Assembly (NCBI GenBank): GCA_021234155.1
Contig: JAJEKV010000094.1
Location: forward strand, 2,612,782 to 2,676,781
Direction: 5' to 3'
Length of the DNA stretch: 64,000 nucleotides
Origin: Isoetes taiwanensis
Taxonomy: Eukaryota > Streptophyta > Lycopodiopsida > Isoetales > Isoetaceae
Below, piece after piece: positions 1 through 10,399 of this stretch. A model generated the notes under the pieces. That model did not search any database and was not told where the DNA came from. It was given only the letters and a program-made list of their open reading frames with translations. Position 1 is the stretch's first letter, and every line of letters starts with the position of its first letter. Made by a program: the position numbers and the translations under genes.

Positions 1-133
1 TATATAATTTTGAGCATCAAGTGGGACTACTTGAGCCTAGAAAAGAACCACTATGGATAGAAAAAATCTAGAACCATTGTGAATAATATGCAAGAGGAAA
101 ATGAGGAGAAGCACAAGGAAGAATTAGTTCACT

Positions 134-1509
134 ATGGAAGGCAAGGAAAGGGTGATGTTATGTCCAACTGGAGGAGGAAGCCATATTACACCGATGCTGG
201 TGCTTGGGAGGCGGTTAGCAAATCTAGATGTGCCAATTACATCTTGTTATGAAATGGTGCAGGGAGCCGTGAATGGCCAAGATGGCATACAAGTAGAGCT
301 ATTGGACGTTGGAGATGAGGACCAGGTGTCAATAGGTCTGAAGAGGACGGTGATGAATGGGGTAAGGAACGAGTCCTTTGGAAGGAAGCAACCCTTCAAA
401 TGTGCAATGCCATCTCCTGCTAATGAACTTGCTCTACAATCTAAGCTCAAGCAAATGATCTCTGATGGCCTTGCACCCGGGGCAGTAATTACTGACTGGC
501 TATTAGATTGGGCAAGCAGAGCTGTCAGATCTGTTGGATTGCCTTCTTACATCCTCTACACTTGTGGGGCAATATATATGGCCCTTTGTTTTCATCTTAT
601 AGATCTTCATAGTTCTGGAATTGGCCCTAAGCCCCTTGAACTCATGCCTCTTGTGTCAGGCCTTCCTTGTATTCCTTGGGATTTGCTGGGGGATTTTTTC
701 TATGACCAGAATGATCCTGTATATCATTGGAAGCATAATATTGACGTGGAATTGGTTCATGCTAATGGGATTTTGATAAACACGTTCGATGAGATGGAAG
801 TGGGGATTTTGGAAGCCATCAGGGGCCGAATTCCTGCTGCAAAGTGTTTGGCAGAGAAAATTTATACAGTAGGGCCGCTTATTGGAAATGGTATCTCTGC
901 AAAGGGATTTGAAGAGGAGCCTTGTTTAAACTGGTTGGATAAACAGGAGCCCTCTTACATGCTCTCTATATCTTTTGGGCTGGTACGCCATAAGCGAGCA
1001 GCCGGATCATAGAGCTAGCCTTTGGATTGTTAGCAGCAGGGAAGCCTTATTTATGGGTTTTGCCTGAAGAATTCAACAAATTTCTTCCATTAGAATTGAA
1101 GGAGGTTGGAAATGGATACATGGTACAGGGCTGGGCACCACAGAAACTAATTCTGGGCCATAGATCTATAGGCGGCTTTTTGACACACTGCGGATGGAAT
1201 TCAATAATGGAAGCTATTAGTCTTGGAGGGGTTCCAATGATAGCATGGCCGTTTACAGTAGATCAGCCGATAAATGCAAGGCATTTGATTGACGAACTGA
1301 AGATTGCAGTGGATGTTCACGAAGAAAGTAGTGGGCTTGTAAGAAGGGAGGAGGTCCAAAGAGCCGTGTTGGAGCTTCTAGCTGGTCCACAGTCTCAGGA
1401 GTTTGTAAATCGAGCTAAGAAGCTCCATATTTCAGCAAAGCAGGCTCTTTCCAACAATGGACCTTCCTTCCTACACCTGCACAAGTTCGTCAATGGCCTG
1501 GCCCTCTGA
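134..1509 (+). pseudogene. UDP-glycosyltransferase (plant GT1 family), frameshifted
   Basis: Plant family-1 glycosyltransferases move a sugar from a UDP-sugar to small molecules such as flavonoids or hormones in the cytosol. The N-terminal half (ATG at 134) has the expected acceptor-side His at residue 17 in GGSHITPML, a catalytic-Asp candidate in AVITDWLLDW, and the NTFDEME and CLNWLDKQ segments. The C-terminal half, from about 1003, carries a full PSPG donor-sugar box at 1132-1266 (WAPQ, HCGWNS, then a Glu and a final DQ). The halves are in different frames (stop at 1010-1012) and the break lies near 990-1003; the downstream frame reads RIIELAFGLLAAGKPYLW. The loop after SFG also seems one residue short. 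Joined length would be about 450 residues, normal for the family. It has no intron. It is either a recent pseudogene or an assembly error. Family is certain; substrate cannot be told. Confidence 0.9.
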
Positions 1510-1877
1510 GAAATGCAGCTCATCTTCTATTCTGTGGTCCGAATTTACTATTTGCAAGTGGTTTTATATAGAAAAATCTTAAACTACCAATAATTCTCTG
1601 GTCATGCTGTCATACATAAGCATATTGTAGTTAAATTGTTATGAAGTATTTTTAGATTGCATATTTTGTGTCAATTTTTCATACGCCAGCCTTATTCTTG
1701 CTTTGAAGTCAATCTAGGCTACTAAAAAACGCACTCACTATAAAAATAAATGGCATTGACTGGCCAGTTCTCCATGCTGATGAATGAAACCAATGCCTGT
1801 TCATATTTTCAAAGTCACTTTTACTTGTCAAAATTCATAATAAACAATCACCAGGAAGCTTAGTTAACAAAACTCAC
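1510..1877. other. AT-rich spacer
   Basis: This is the 3' flank of the glycosyltransferase. It is AT-rich, and I see no coding segment, repeat or RNA gene. Confidence 0.5.
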
Positions 1878-2118
1878 CGATTCATAACTTCCTTCAGAAT
1901 CTGCTCTCTCTCCATGATATCGGATATCAATAGCAGCAGCTATATATCCACGAGATGCATATTGCATAATCCTAAAACAAAGCAGCTGCAATGTGTCATG
2001 TAAAAACACAAGCTTATAGTGAACTCTTGTATAATCACCTCTAACAAGGAGCATCAAACAAATCCCCTTGTCCGTACTTAATTTAACGATCAAGTCAGGT
2101 AATTTACCTTGATCACCA
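1878..2118 (-). pseudogene. Alpha/beta-hydrolase gene fragment
   Basis: On the minus strand, 1971-1878 reads YASRGYIAAAIDIRYHGERA. This resembles a conserved block of plant alpha/beta-hydrolase (esterase/lipase-like) proteins, and it ends in a proper donor (TCG followed by gtgagt). A second block upstream, near 2118-2060, reads GDQGKLPDLIVKLSTDKG and resembles the segment that precedes it in the same family, as I remember it. Between them the reading frame is open but does not look like the family (only VFLHD is plausible), so this part may be an intron or decayed. The nucleophile Ser and catalytic His regions are absent. It is a fragment or the remains of exons, not a full gene. Confidence 0.5.
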
Positions 2119-2129
2119 GCCTGCACGAA

Positions 2130-3170
2130 ATAAATAACTATTCATGTCTTAAAGAAATGTACGGATATGGAAAAGAGACCACATATGTACCTGAGTTGAG
2201 ATTATATGAATGTTTCTTCGTCAAACAAATCCTCCCCAAATGAAAGTGGCAATACTGCCGTTTTAAATACAAATAGAATTGAGAACAGAGGCCTGAGATA
2301 GAAAGAAAAAGGCTTAATTTAAGACTGCTTCCATATCTAAAGAAATCAGTGCCAAACAATATACCAGGTCGTCCTTAGAACGTGGTTTTGATTGAGTAAC
2401 CCGAAGAGGAACTACAAAGGAAAAATCTAGCGTAAAAATGAGAGCCTTAAAGGAAATACGAATCGGACAATCAAACAAGTGCGATGAACTCCACTCTCCG
2501 AGCGTCGGATTTCTCCGGGAAGCAATTGGCTACTATCTAACTCTTCCTATTTTCCCGCCGAAAAGCTAAATTTTGTGATCACAAACAAAGTTTTTGCAAC
2601 ATTTTACCCCGTTCCTCGTCTTGTTACGGTTTTTTGGGTTGCCCCCCGTAGGGCAACCCTTGGGGAGTATGGGGCAAGACGCATAGAGGGCTGAGATTAA
2701 AGAATCTTGTGGCATATCCCTTGTCGACGGCTGTGGACTTTTGAGATTTGAGGGACCCCTCAAGACATTTGGACGGCACGGATTCCATATGAGTTGGCGG
2801 AGGGTGGGGATGTGGTCGGCAGATTTTTCAAGCTCAAGCACGTAGATCAGCGATGTCTACTCGGTGATGGATTTGGGGTTGGCTGCTATGGTCATAGGAT
2901 CCTTTATTGGATCGACATTTGCCATGGTTTTGTGAGCATAGGATGATCTGAGGAAGGCCAGCAATCGATCTTTCTACACAATCTCAAGCTTCTTGGTTAC
3001 GCATCGGTAACTTCCTCTTACGGACGGTAGGCTTGCTAAGCTTTCTACGCCGTTGCATTTTCACTTTATTGTCTTTAAAAAGTCGGGAAATGCATTCAAA
3101 CGATATTGAGAAATCAAATGTTTTGTTGCTTGCGAGAATGAAAGGCGGGGATGCGGTTGAAGCAACATAT
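2130..3170. other. Spacer without recognisable genes
   Basis: No convincing coding segment on either strand. A short GC-rich hairpin lies near 2636-2662 (gggttgccc facing gggcaaccc). The rest is unremarkable. Confidence 0.4.
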
Positions 3171-3174
3171 TTTT

Positions 3175-4775
3175 ACGATTTCTAAGCTTTTGCAAAGGGA
3201 TATGCGTTGTGAGACCAAGACGGGTGAGATCCTATTTTCCCTCTCTTTTGATCATCGGGTTCTTGATTTATGCATTATAATTTTTTCATCGTTCAGCCCT
3301 ATACAATTTGGAGATAGTGCATAAATTGGAAAGATCAAAGGAGCTTTAATCTTGGTCGAAAATGAGAGATGATTTCGGGATTTTTTCTATAATGGGGCTT
3401 CTCATGGATGTTCATTGGCTATCTAATCAATTTGATAATTCACCCGAAAATAGTTTCAAGCATAACAATCTTATCTTATCGCACTACCTTGAGAATTCCT
3501 TGCTATAGTTAGTCTTCTGAGACTCCTTCAATGTTTTGAATCTAGCGGGCCTGATTTTAAGGTCTTTGGAGTGTCTGAGATATCTGTTGATAGGGTTCTT
3601 TAGGTCACGAAAAACAAGATAAATGGTTAAAGAAGAAAAAGCATGGAAGATATTACATAATTAGCGGGAGAAAAAAGCCACATAGGTAAGTTGACTCCCC
3701 ACCCCTCTAACGAATATTCCATTTAATTTTTTCATCATGATCGTCTTACGTAGTAAAGAATGGCTTTAAGTTCAACAAAAGCAGTCGAACACATCATCTC
3801 GTTAAATATTGAATCATAATATTTTTTTTGTAGCGATTCTTTGCGGGATAGCGTATTTTTGTTTTTCTCTGAGTGTTCCATTCAATATCGTGTTGTGCGA
3901 GCAAATCTTTGATGATGCTTTTATGAACTTCAAAGTCAAAGGGAAGGATACAAGCTTATGTGTTTGATGGTATGTTTTAGCTATTATTGGAGAATTTTGC
4001 TTGGCCCTTTCTAAACTCATTCTACCTGCAGTTGTGCGCGCATGTGTTCCAAGGTTAACATTAGATGAAGTGTTTGAGCAGAAAAATGAGATTGCCAAAT
4101 CTGTATTAGAAGAACTTGAAAAGGTACTAATCAACATGATTGTACCCTTATTTTCTATGGCGTTTACAATCGATCTTTTGTTTTTAATAATTTGCAAAAT
4201 GGGTGTACATATGGGTTCAACATAGAGCAGACACTCATTGTTGATATTTTGCCTGATGCCTCTGTGTGTACCGCAATGAATGACATTAATGCAGGTAATG
4301 ACGTTTCCTTGAAGTGTTTAATTAATTAGGAGCCATTTGTAATGGACATAATGAAATTTGTTCACCTTATACCTTTGAAAATCTGTTCACTTGATGCATT
4401 TGCTTGTTTTCACATCAGCATTAAGGATGAGAATGGCAGCAATAGAGAAAGGTGAAGCGGAGAAAAATGCCGCTGGCGAAGAAAGAGGCGGGATCTTTGA
4501 ATCTAAATATCTATCGAGGCCTTGGTGTTGCTCGTCGAGGAGGCGGGCAATTCTGAGATGGTCTTGAGAGAATATCTTGGCTTTCTCCGCGTAATGTTCG
4601 GGAACTTCTTGAAAGACATCATGGAATGATGGTATGATATTTTGACACCATAAAAGAGGTTGGCAACTCATCAAAAAAAATACTGACCATCTTTATACCC
4701 CATGGTCGAGCCATGTTCTGGCGATATAAGCGAACAAATCGTAATGGAGTTGTTCAAGGACAAACATTTTCTAAT
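3175..4775 (+). pseudogene. Decayed HIR-type SPFH/Band-7 (prohibitin-like) gene with introns
   Basis: HIR proteins are membrane-scaffold proteins of plant plasma-membrane microdomains, linked to the hypersensitive response. Exon remains follow the family in order: about 3175-3222 (LLQRDMRCETKT, donor gtgaga); 3834-3969 (SIQYRVVRAN, then IQAYVFD one frame away); 4032-4123 (VVRACVPRLTLDEVFEQK, donor gtacta); about 4207-4294 (GFNIEQTLIVDILPDAS, donor gtaatg); 4419-4770 (RMAAIEKGEAEK, ESKYLS, then pieces of GLREN, FDTIKEVG, FIPHG and SEQIRNGVVQ in shifting frames). Intron borders are mostly still GT-AG, although the acceptor of the fourth piece has lost its AG. At least four frame changes and several stops occur. 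Kept introns mean this is an old genomic copy, not a retrocopy. The myristoylated N-terminal exon was not found. Confidence 0.8.
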
Positions 4776-6300
4776 TTGTTAGAATAGAGTGGGGCTCTAA
4801 GCTCTGGATGTACATGGTTCAGGTTTCAAGTGAGTAAGAAATATTATGGTTGTATAGCATTTACTCTTTTTAAGGGACAAGGATTTTCATGCGATCACGT
4901 ATGGCGTGAAGTAGAAAGTTGGGCTTTCTAGGAATGTGAATTTCTTGCACTTGTTGCAATGCACATTTATTGGTTAGCCCAATTGTATTGTGTTTGTATG
5001 ACCTTATATGTTGCTGCAGATGCTTTCTGTCTTGCCGTTTTGTACATCTATTTTAATCTAGATAATATATGTTGCTACGACCAACTTGACTTGTGAATAT
5101 ATGTGGGAAAAAAGTGACCAACTTGACTTGTAAATTGACTTGTTGCTGTAGGTTTTCTTGTGTAGAACTCGTTGAACAATTTGTGCCATCACAACACATT
5201 CTTTGCAGGAGCCCGTCCACTCTGTATGCCTATATTGCACAAGTACAAGGACTCGTATACAATTCCCCAGAAATTGCATCAAGGAAAAACAATTTTTCTT
5301 TGCCCTTTTCGGAGAGTCCACTGAGCGGCTCCAAACAAAAGCAATTTGTCCAACTCTGATAACTCCATCTCTAAATTAATGGAATCGTTGCATTGACATC
5401 ATTCAAGTTTTCAACCGGCATCTCTTCTACTCGCATCGAAGCAACCGTAAAACTAGATGCCATCAAAAACTAGCTTAAAATTGCTCAAGAACCAACACTT
5501 CCAAGAATTGCTCGAAAACCAACAATTCCAGTTGCCGCATACTGGAATCCTTTATATAAGGAACATCGTCAAGTGTCAGTACCAACTTCAAGTTAACATA
5601 AGGCTCTAATACATTTCGAAAACGAACTCCACTGAACTGAACTGCACCAACAACTTCAAAATCTTGCTCAAAACGAACTGAACTAAACTAAACAATAGTC
5701 ACCGACTGAAAATCGCACATCTACCTTGTTGTGTCCTTGTCGTGGTCATATTGTGCCACCATTCCATTCAATTTTCAGTTATTTTCCCCTACTAACCAAA
5801 CTAAGATCCTTTACAAAAGCACAACCTTTGTAAACTCTTAAAATTTCCATTCTACAAAAACCATGCCATTACACAAAAATCAATCCCTTTGTCCAAATCA
5901 TAAGGCCCGCAAAAGACCCTGTGGAGTAGTTTTTAATGGTGTAACGTCGTTTTCGTTTAATGGCCCTTCTTTAGCAAAGCGTGAGCGTACGTCTATAAGT
6001 TGTAGACATGCTCATTGCTTATTCCATATTGTGAGCCCTACTAAGTGTTTATGATTGTTGCCTTATACATGCTTCTCTAACCATGCAAACCTTATATCAA
6101 TATGATTAAAGCAAGTTGAAGTTGAAGATTAGGAACATTGTTGCCATCCCCAAGATCCCAAAGGATCCAATGCCAACGGGCAACCCTTTGATGCGTTAGC
6201 ATCTTGTTTTTTTTGTTACGTTAAGTTTTCGGCAGGTGGAAAGTGGCAGTGTATTCCTTGCTCATCGTTTCTCTGCACAGCGGCATCTCCGTAATAGGTA
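4776..6300. other. AT-rich spacer
   Basis: Only short chance open frames occur. Nothing matches a family I know, and no long repeat is seen. Confidence 0.4.
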
Positions 6301-6301
6301 A

Positions 6302-6406
6302 AAAGTAAAGGCCAAGAGCAGGACATTTCGCCTGGCTCGGATCTGGCCGTTAGGGCAAGCCAGATCCGGGCCAGGCGAAATGTCCTGCTCTTGGCCTTCA
6401 CCTTTA
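6302..6406. repeat. Foldback element, about 38-bp arms, 12-bp loop
   Basis: Arms 6309-6346 and 6359-6398 are reverse complements with essentially one mismatch across about 38 bp (gccaagagcaggacatttcg facing cgaaatgtcctgctcttggc). Weaker complementarity extends outward into AAAGTAAAGG facing CCTTCACCTTT. It could be a small MITE or a small-RNA precursor. Confidence 0.8.
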
Positions 6407-6737
6407 TATAAAGGAACAAATGACGATATTTCGGCACTTGTCCTTGATCGTTGAAGATCAAAGACCTAAGAAATTCCTCAGCCCTGATCTTTAAAATCAG
6501 GTGACCATCAAGAGGACTACTGCTGGATATAAAATGGGCCGTAAACATAAGAAATATCGCCATCTGTTCCTTTATGATTCGAGGAAATAATGGTTTTTTT
6601 GGCGGATTGGAGTGGAAGGGTAAGACATGCAGTGGCCATTTTTTGAGCGGCTGTCGAAATGGTATAAGCACACACTATTCTTCCCTTTCCTTCTTTCTCT
6701 GGATCAAAATGGCTTTTGCATGCAAGAATATCTATGT

Positions 6738-6897
6738 ACTAGGTAATTGCCTAGTGGAGGCTCATTCTGCCGTGTAAAAGGCTCCGGCAGCGCCGGCAGA
6801 CGAGGCGGCACACGAGCGACGTGTGTCGCCTCGTCTGACGGGGCCGCGGGAGGCCTTTACAGGCGGAATGAGTCGAGTCCGGGAAATTACCGGACGT
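6738..6897. repeat. GC-rich foldback (MITE-like) element
   Basis: An imperfect inverted repeat is centred near 6817. The core arms read gacgaggcggcacacg facing cgtgtgtcgcctcgtc. The outer arms read ctcattctgccgtgtaaaaggc facing gcctttacaggcggaatgag. Weaker pairing reaches ggtaattgcc facing ggaaattacc. Total span is about 160 bp, with GC far above the surroundings. No transposase is present. Confidence 0.75.
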
Positions 6898-6973
6898 GAT
6901 GACCAAATGGTTCAAATTTTCAACCGCTTTGCTTTATCCAGCCCTGCAAACCTTGCCGATTTTGCTTCAATCC

Positions 6974-7074
6974 TGCATATTGCTTCTAGTTTCCGACACA
7001 AATAGCGGATTGAAGCGTGCTTTGCAAACGGGGTTTCACGCTTGCATATTGCTTCTAGCTTCCGACACAAATAG
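6974..7074. repeat. Two-copy direct repeat
   Basis: A 30-bp segment (gcatattgcttctag, then t/c, then ttccgacacaaatag) occurs at about 6976-7005 and 7044-7073, with one substitution. It looks like a small local duplication. Confidence 0.8.
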
Positions 7075-7079
7075 ATGAA

Positions 7080-9490
7080 ACAAAAGCCTGCAAAAATAGA
7101 TGATAAGTAGAGGAAGCAAACGATGTCTAAGGGCTTCTAGACCGCTTAAATCCATCTACACCCTCTCAAATCCATGGCTCTGGCAGTAGCAGAAGTGGTG
7201 GATCCATGCCAAAAACACACAGAGGGACATAGCAAAAAAACACATTTCTAGATGATCATCTGAAAGTTTCAAAAGTCTCAGAGAGAAATAAAGAGCTGAC
7301 TGAGCAAACATTTGCACTTATTAGAGAGAAACAACAGAGCAAACTTGTGCTGCAAATGCAGGAAACAGGGGCCAGTGGCGAGGAAAGGGGGCTAGTGGCG
7401 GCGCCGCTCAAAAGTTATTATGCTTTATAATATTAAGCGAATTAAGCCATAATTTAAACCATGTGGTCATTACAATTGTGGAGACTTCGAAGCTGGCTCA
7501 TTCTTCTCATATCCTTTTTTTTTTTGTTTGCATGCATTTATTCGAATATTTAGAGCTATGTATTTCAGAAATATGAAGTGCAAAACTTCGTAGGTAGTTG
7601 TTAAGGTGAGTGCAACGAGTTGAAATAAGGATCCATACATAGTGGGTCTTGGAATAACAGATCTGGCTGGGAGAGCATTCTTCCAAAGGTAAAGTTTAGG
7701 AATAGAAAAGAATAGAGTTTTTAACATTGAAGATGTTTTTAAGTGTTTTAAAGCATTTCTAAATCAAATCTTTTGCATTTTGCAGTGATTCTGGCTTTGG
7801 CTGGTGCAAATGAGGCATGCTAAATCATTTAAAGCTATTTTATATTTGACTAGAGTTGCTATGATTCAACACTAATAGTGATCTGTAAAATGGTAAGCAA
7901 GAATATATCTGAATCCTGATATGCGAACTTGCCTGATTTTCATTTAGATAAAAATATAAGCTTTGAGAGAGGTAATGGATGGAGTATATATTTTTCTTCA
8001 GAAGTCCCGCTATATTTCAGATTTTTTCCTTCTTCAGAAGACCCACTAAAACGCCTTCCTCTTTTAGTGCCCAGATAATAGGCTAGAGCTTCTCAGCTAA
8101 GTTTTTTTAGTTACTTCTTAACCGTGTGCTTTTTCTTCAAGTAATATTTTTTACTTCCTTCTTAACCGTGTACTCTTTTTACATGATTTGTTCTTTCCTC
8201 TGCATGTACTATGCCAACAACGCTCTCTATTTTCGGCAAAAGAGGTCTTCCTGCAAACAGGAGCCTTCCCAAGCAGACTTTTGAGGTAAGATTTCTCCAT
8301 TTTTTGGAACGGAGGTCATCATTTTCACTGCAAACAGAAGGAGCCTTTGCAAGCAAGTAAGGGTTTTTAGCTCCTAGATTAGCTTTGCTTCCAATGGTTT
8401 TATGTTTGCAAGCTAAGCTAATTTGGATACGATAGAAACATCTGACACTGCATGTAGTAAATACATAGATATTTTTATCTGTAAAAATGACATTTGATGC
8501 TGCTTGGATCTGTGTCGTGTGCAGAGCTTTGTGTGCAAATAGAATTTATTTGAAGAAGAGCTTTTGAAGCAGGTGAGTATAGTAAGCATTTTTTCATTTA
8601 CTTTTGAAACCTTTAACTTTCTCTGCTTTATGAGGGAATTATAACATATTTATGCATTGCACTGCAGGCAGCAGCTGCCATTAGTCTCTGAGGGTTTAGG
8701 TTTCTATATGCCTTCGTTTTCTGCCAATGAAGGAAAATTCTCTTCCACATGCTGCCACTTCCTACGATGGAAGAAAAAGAAACTCCAAAACTTATTTTTT
8801 CTGAGTCCAAATCTTGCTTCAGCAATAAAAGGCTTCATGCATGGTAGTTCTGCTTCTCCACCACAATGAATTAACATTGAATGCATCTTCCATCTTTTGC
8901 TCTTTCAATGAATTTCTTTTTGCGAAGCAGGTGAGTTATGATTTAACGTATTAGCAGTTGAAACTTAGAACTACGCAAGCAATCGTGGCTGCTTCATGTT
9001 GCTCTATTTCAATCAATTGCTGTAAAATGTGCACTATTTGGAATAATAGCTGAAGGAACGTTTTGGCTAAAGGTGGACCCTTAGAAGTATTTCTCGCTCT
9101 TTTTCTTGCTTGACATTTTATGGATATAACAATTATAATTATTTGTAATTGGTCCTGATGAAGGATGATTAAGAATATTTTCATCCAAGATGCTTATTAT
9201 AGACAAGGGGCATGAAGCTGGAAAACAATATTTGCATAGGATGTTTGAATAATAAAGTCAAATCTTATTTCAAAAAATGGTAGGAAATATTGGCAATGAC
9301 CTCATCAACCTATCTTTCTGGATTTGGTCCCGCACATTTTTTGTGCCAGACATTAACAGTTCAATTGCTCTCTGATCCTATCAAGGCAATTTTTTGTACG
9401 AGATATTAACAGTTCAATCACAGTTTTTCTGATCCTATTAAGGCAATACAGATCACAAATTTGGTAGAACTTTTATGTACAACAATACCA
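7080..9490. other. AT-rich spacer, no recognisable gene
   Basis: Short open frames only. A stretch at about 7228-7427 (+) is open for some 65 codons and reads like a charged coiled coil (ERNKELTEQTFALIREKQQ), but no family is recognised. A near-duplicate acttcttaaccgtgt occurs at about 8113 and 8159. Confidence 0.35.
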
Positions 9491-9496
9491 TATGTC

Positions 9497-9575
9497 CCAA
9501 CCTTAGCTCAGTTGGTAGAGCGAAGGACTATAGTGTTGACGTAGCAATCCTTAGGTCACTGTCCGGCAGGTTGGA
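9497..9575 (+). pseudogene. tRNA-Tyr-like pseudogene with intron
   Basis: The sequence follows plant tRNA-Tyr closely: acceptor CCAACCT, D arm TTAGCTCAGTTGGTAGAGC, anticodon arm AAGGACTATAG, an intron of about 13 nt, ATCCTTAGGTCACTG and a 3' end TCCGGCAGGTTGG. Three departures stand out. The anticodon position reads ATA where tRNA-Tyr has GTA. The T-psi-C loop with the B box is missing (CTG joins TCCGG directly), so pol III could not use it normally. The acceptor stem differs from my memory of plant tRNA-Tyr on both sides in a way that keeps pairing (A opposite T). It lies 84 bp before the LINE ORF1 start. Confidence 0.8.
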
Positions 9576-9658
9576 TAATTATTGGCATTGTTGAAGGGAT
9601 TGGCCAGGACGTTGACGTTGCTGCCGCTCCCGCACCTTCACGGCAGGAGATTTCGTAG

Positions 9659-10351
9659 ATGGCAAGAGGTAAGAAATTAGGGTCCCCGAGCAAAGGGGAT
9701 CCTCCAGAATATGAAGGAGACAGTGCAAATCTCCTTGCAATGATGGTCGAGATGAAGAATGACTTTCACGGTATGAAATCTGAATTGCTTGAGGAAATTT
9801 CCAGGTTGAAACAATTGGTCAATGATGTGGTTAAACAGAATGATGAATTGCGTGCACAGAATATCAATCTGCAAAATCTCTTACAGCGTCAGGATCTTGG
9901 TGCTCCAAACCTGGAAGATATTCAAGAGAAGTTAGCTAATCTCTTGAAAGAACAAATGATCCTTCAAGAAGAATTAGCCGGTTCAGAAAGACAACCGCAG
10001 CAGGTAAAGGCCAGAAATTTGAAAATTTCTGGGCTTCATGAATCTGAGAATGAAGATCCTCACCAGGTTGTTGAGCATTTCTTTAAAGAAATTATGCATC
10101 TCAATGAGTCTCAATTTGTGAATTGTAGGAGAATTGGTAAACTAGGGAATTTTAATAGCCCTATTATTGTGCAATTTCGAAGCGTAGAAGCAAAGGAAAG
10201 GGTTCTCCACAATCGGGGTGCTCTAAAAGGACAAAAGAGGATATGGCTTGATTCAGATCTAACCCCTGCGCAAATTGAGATCAGGAAGCGAGAATGGAAC
10301 AAAGTAAAAGAGGCACGGGCATCTGGTATCATGGCATACTTGGATACTTGA
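9659..10351 (+). CDS. LINE ORF1 RNA-binding protein
   Basis: A 230-residue open frame with a start directly after the leader. Residues about 30-110 form a coiled coil (EEISRLKQL, DELRAQNINLQNLL, KLANLLKEQM), as needed for trimerisation in L1-type ORF1 proteins. Residues about 115-225 resemble the RRM-like and C-terminal domains of that family (ARNLKISGLHE, PIIVQFRSVEAKERVLHNRG, RIWLDSDLTPAQ). The role would be nucleic-acid chaperone in the LINE ribonucleoprotein. No zinc knuckle is visible. It is the only intact frame of this LINE. Confidence 0.75.
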   Translation: MARGKKLGSPSKGDPPEYEGDSANLLAMMVEMKNDFHGMKSELLEEISRLKQLVNDVVKQNDELRAQNINLQNLLQRQDLGAPNLEDIQEKLANLLKEQMILQEELAGSERQPQQVKARNLKISGLHESENEDPHQVVEHFFKEIMHLNESQFVNCRRIGKLGNFNSPIIVQFRSVEAKERVLHNRGALKGQKRIWLDSDLTPAQIEIRKREWNKVKEARASGIMAYLDT

Positions 10352-10399
10352 TGGTAGAAGCGTTAGTAACAACAAGAAGAAAGGCATAGGTAGCTCGGA

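Noticed and set aside
6302-6406. Confident microRNA gene
   Set aside because: The hairpin fits, but arms are too perfect for a typical plant microRNA and there is no RNA evidence.
9497-9575. Functional tRNA gene
   Set aside because: The T-loop with the B box is missing and the anticodon position is not that of tRNA-Tyr.
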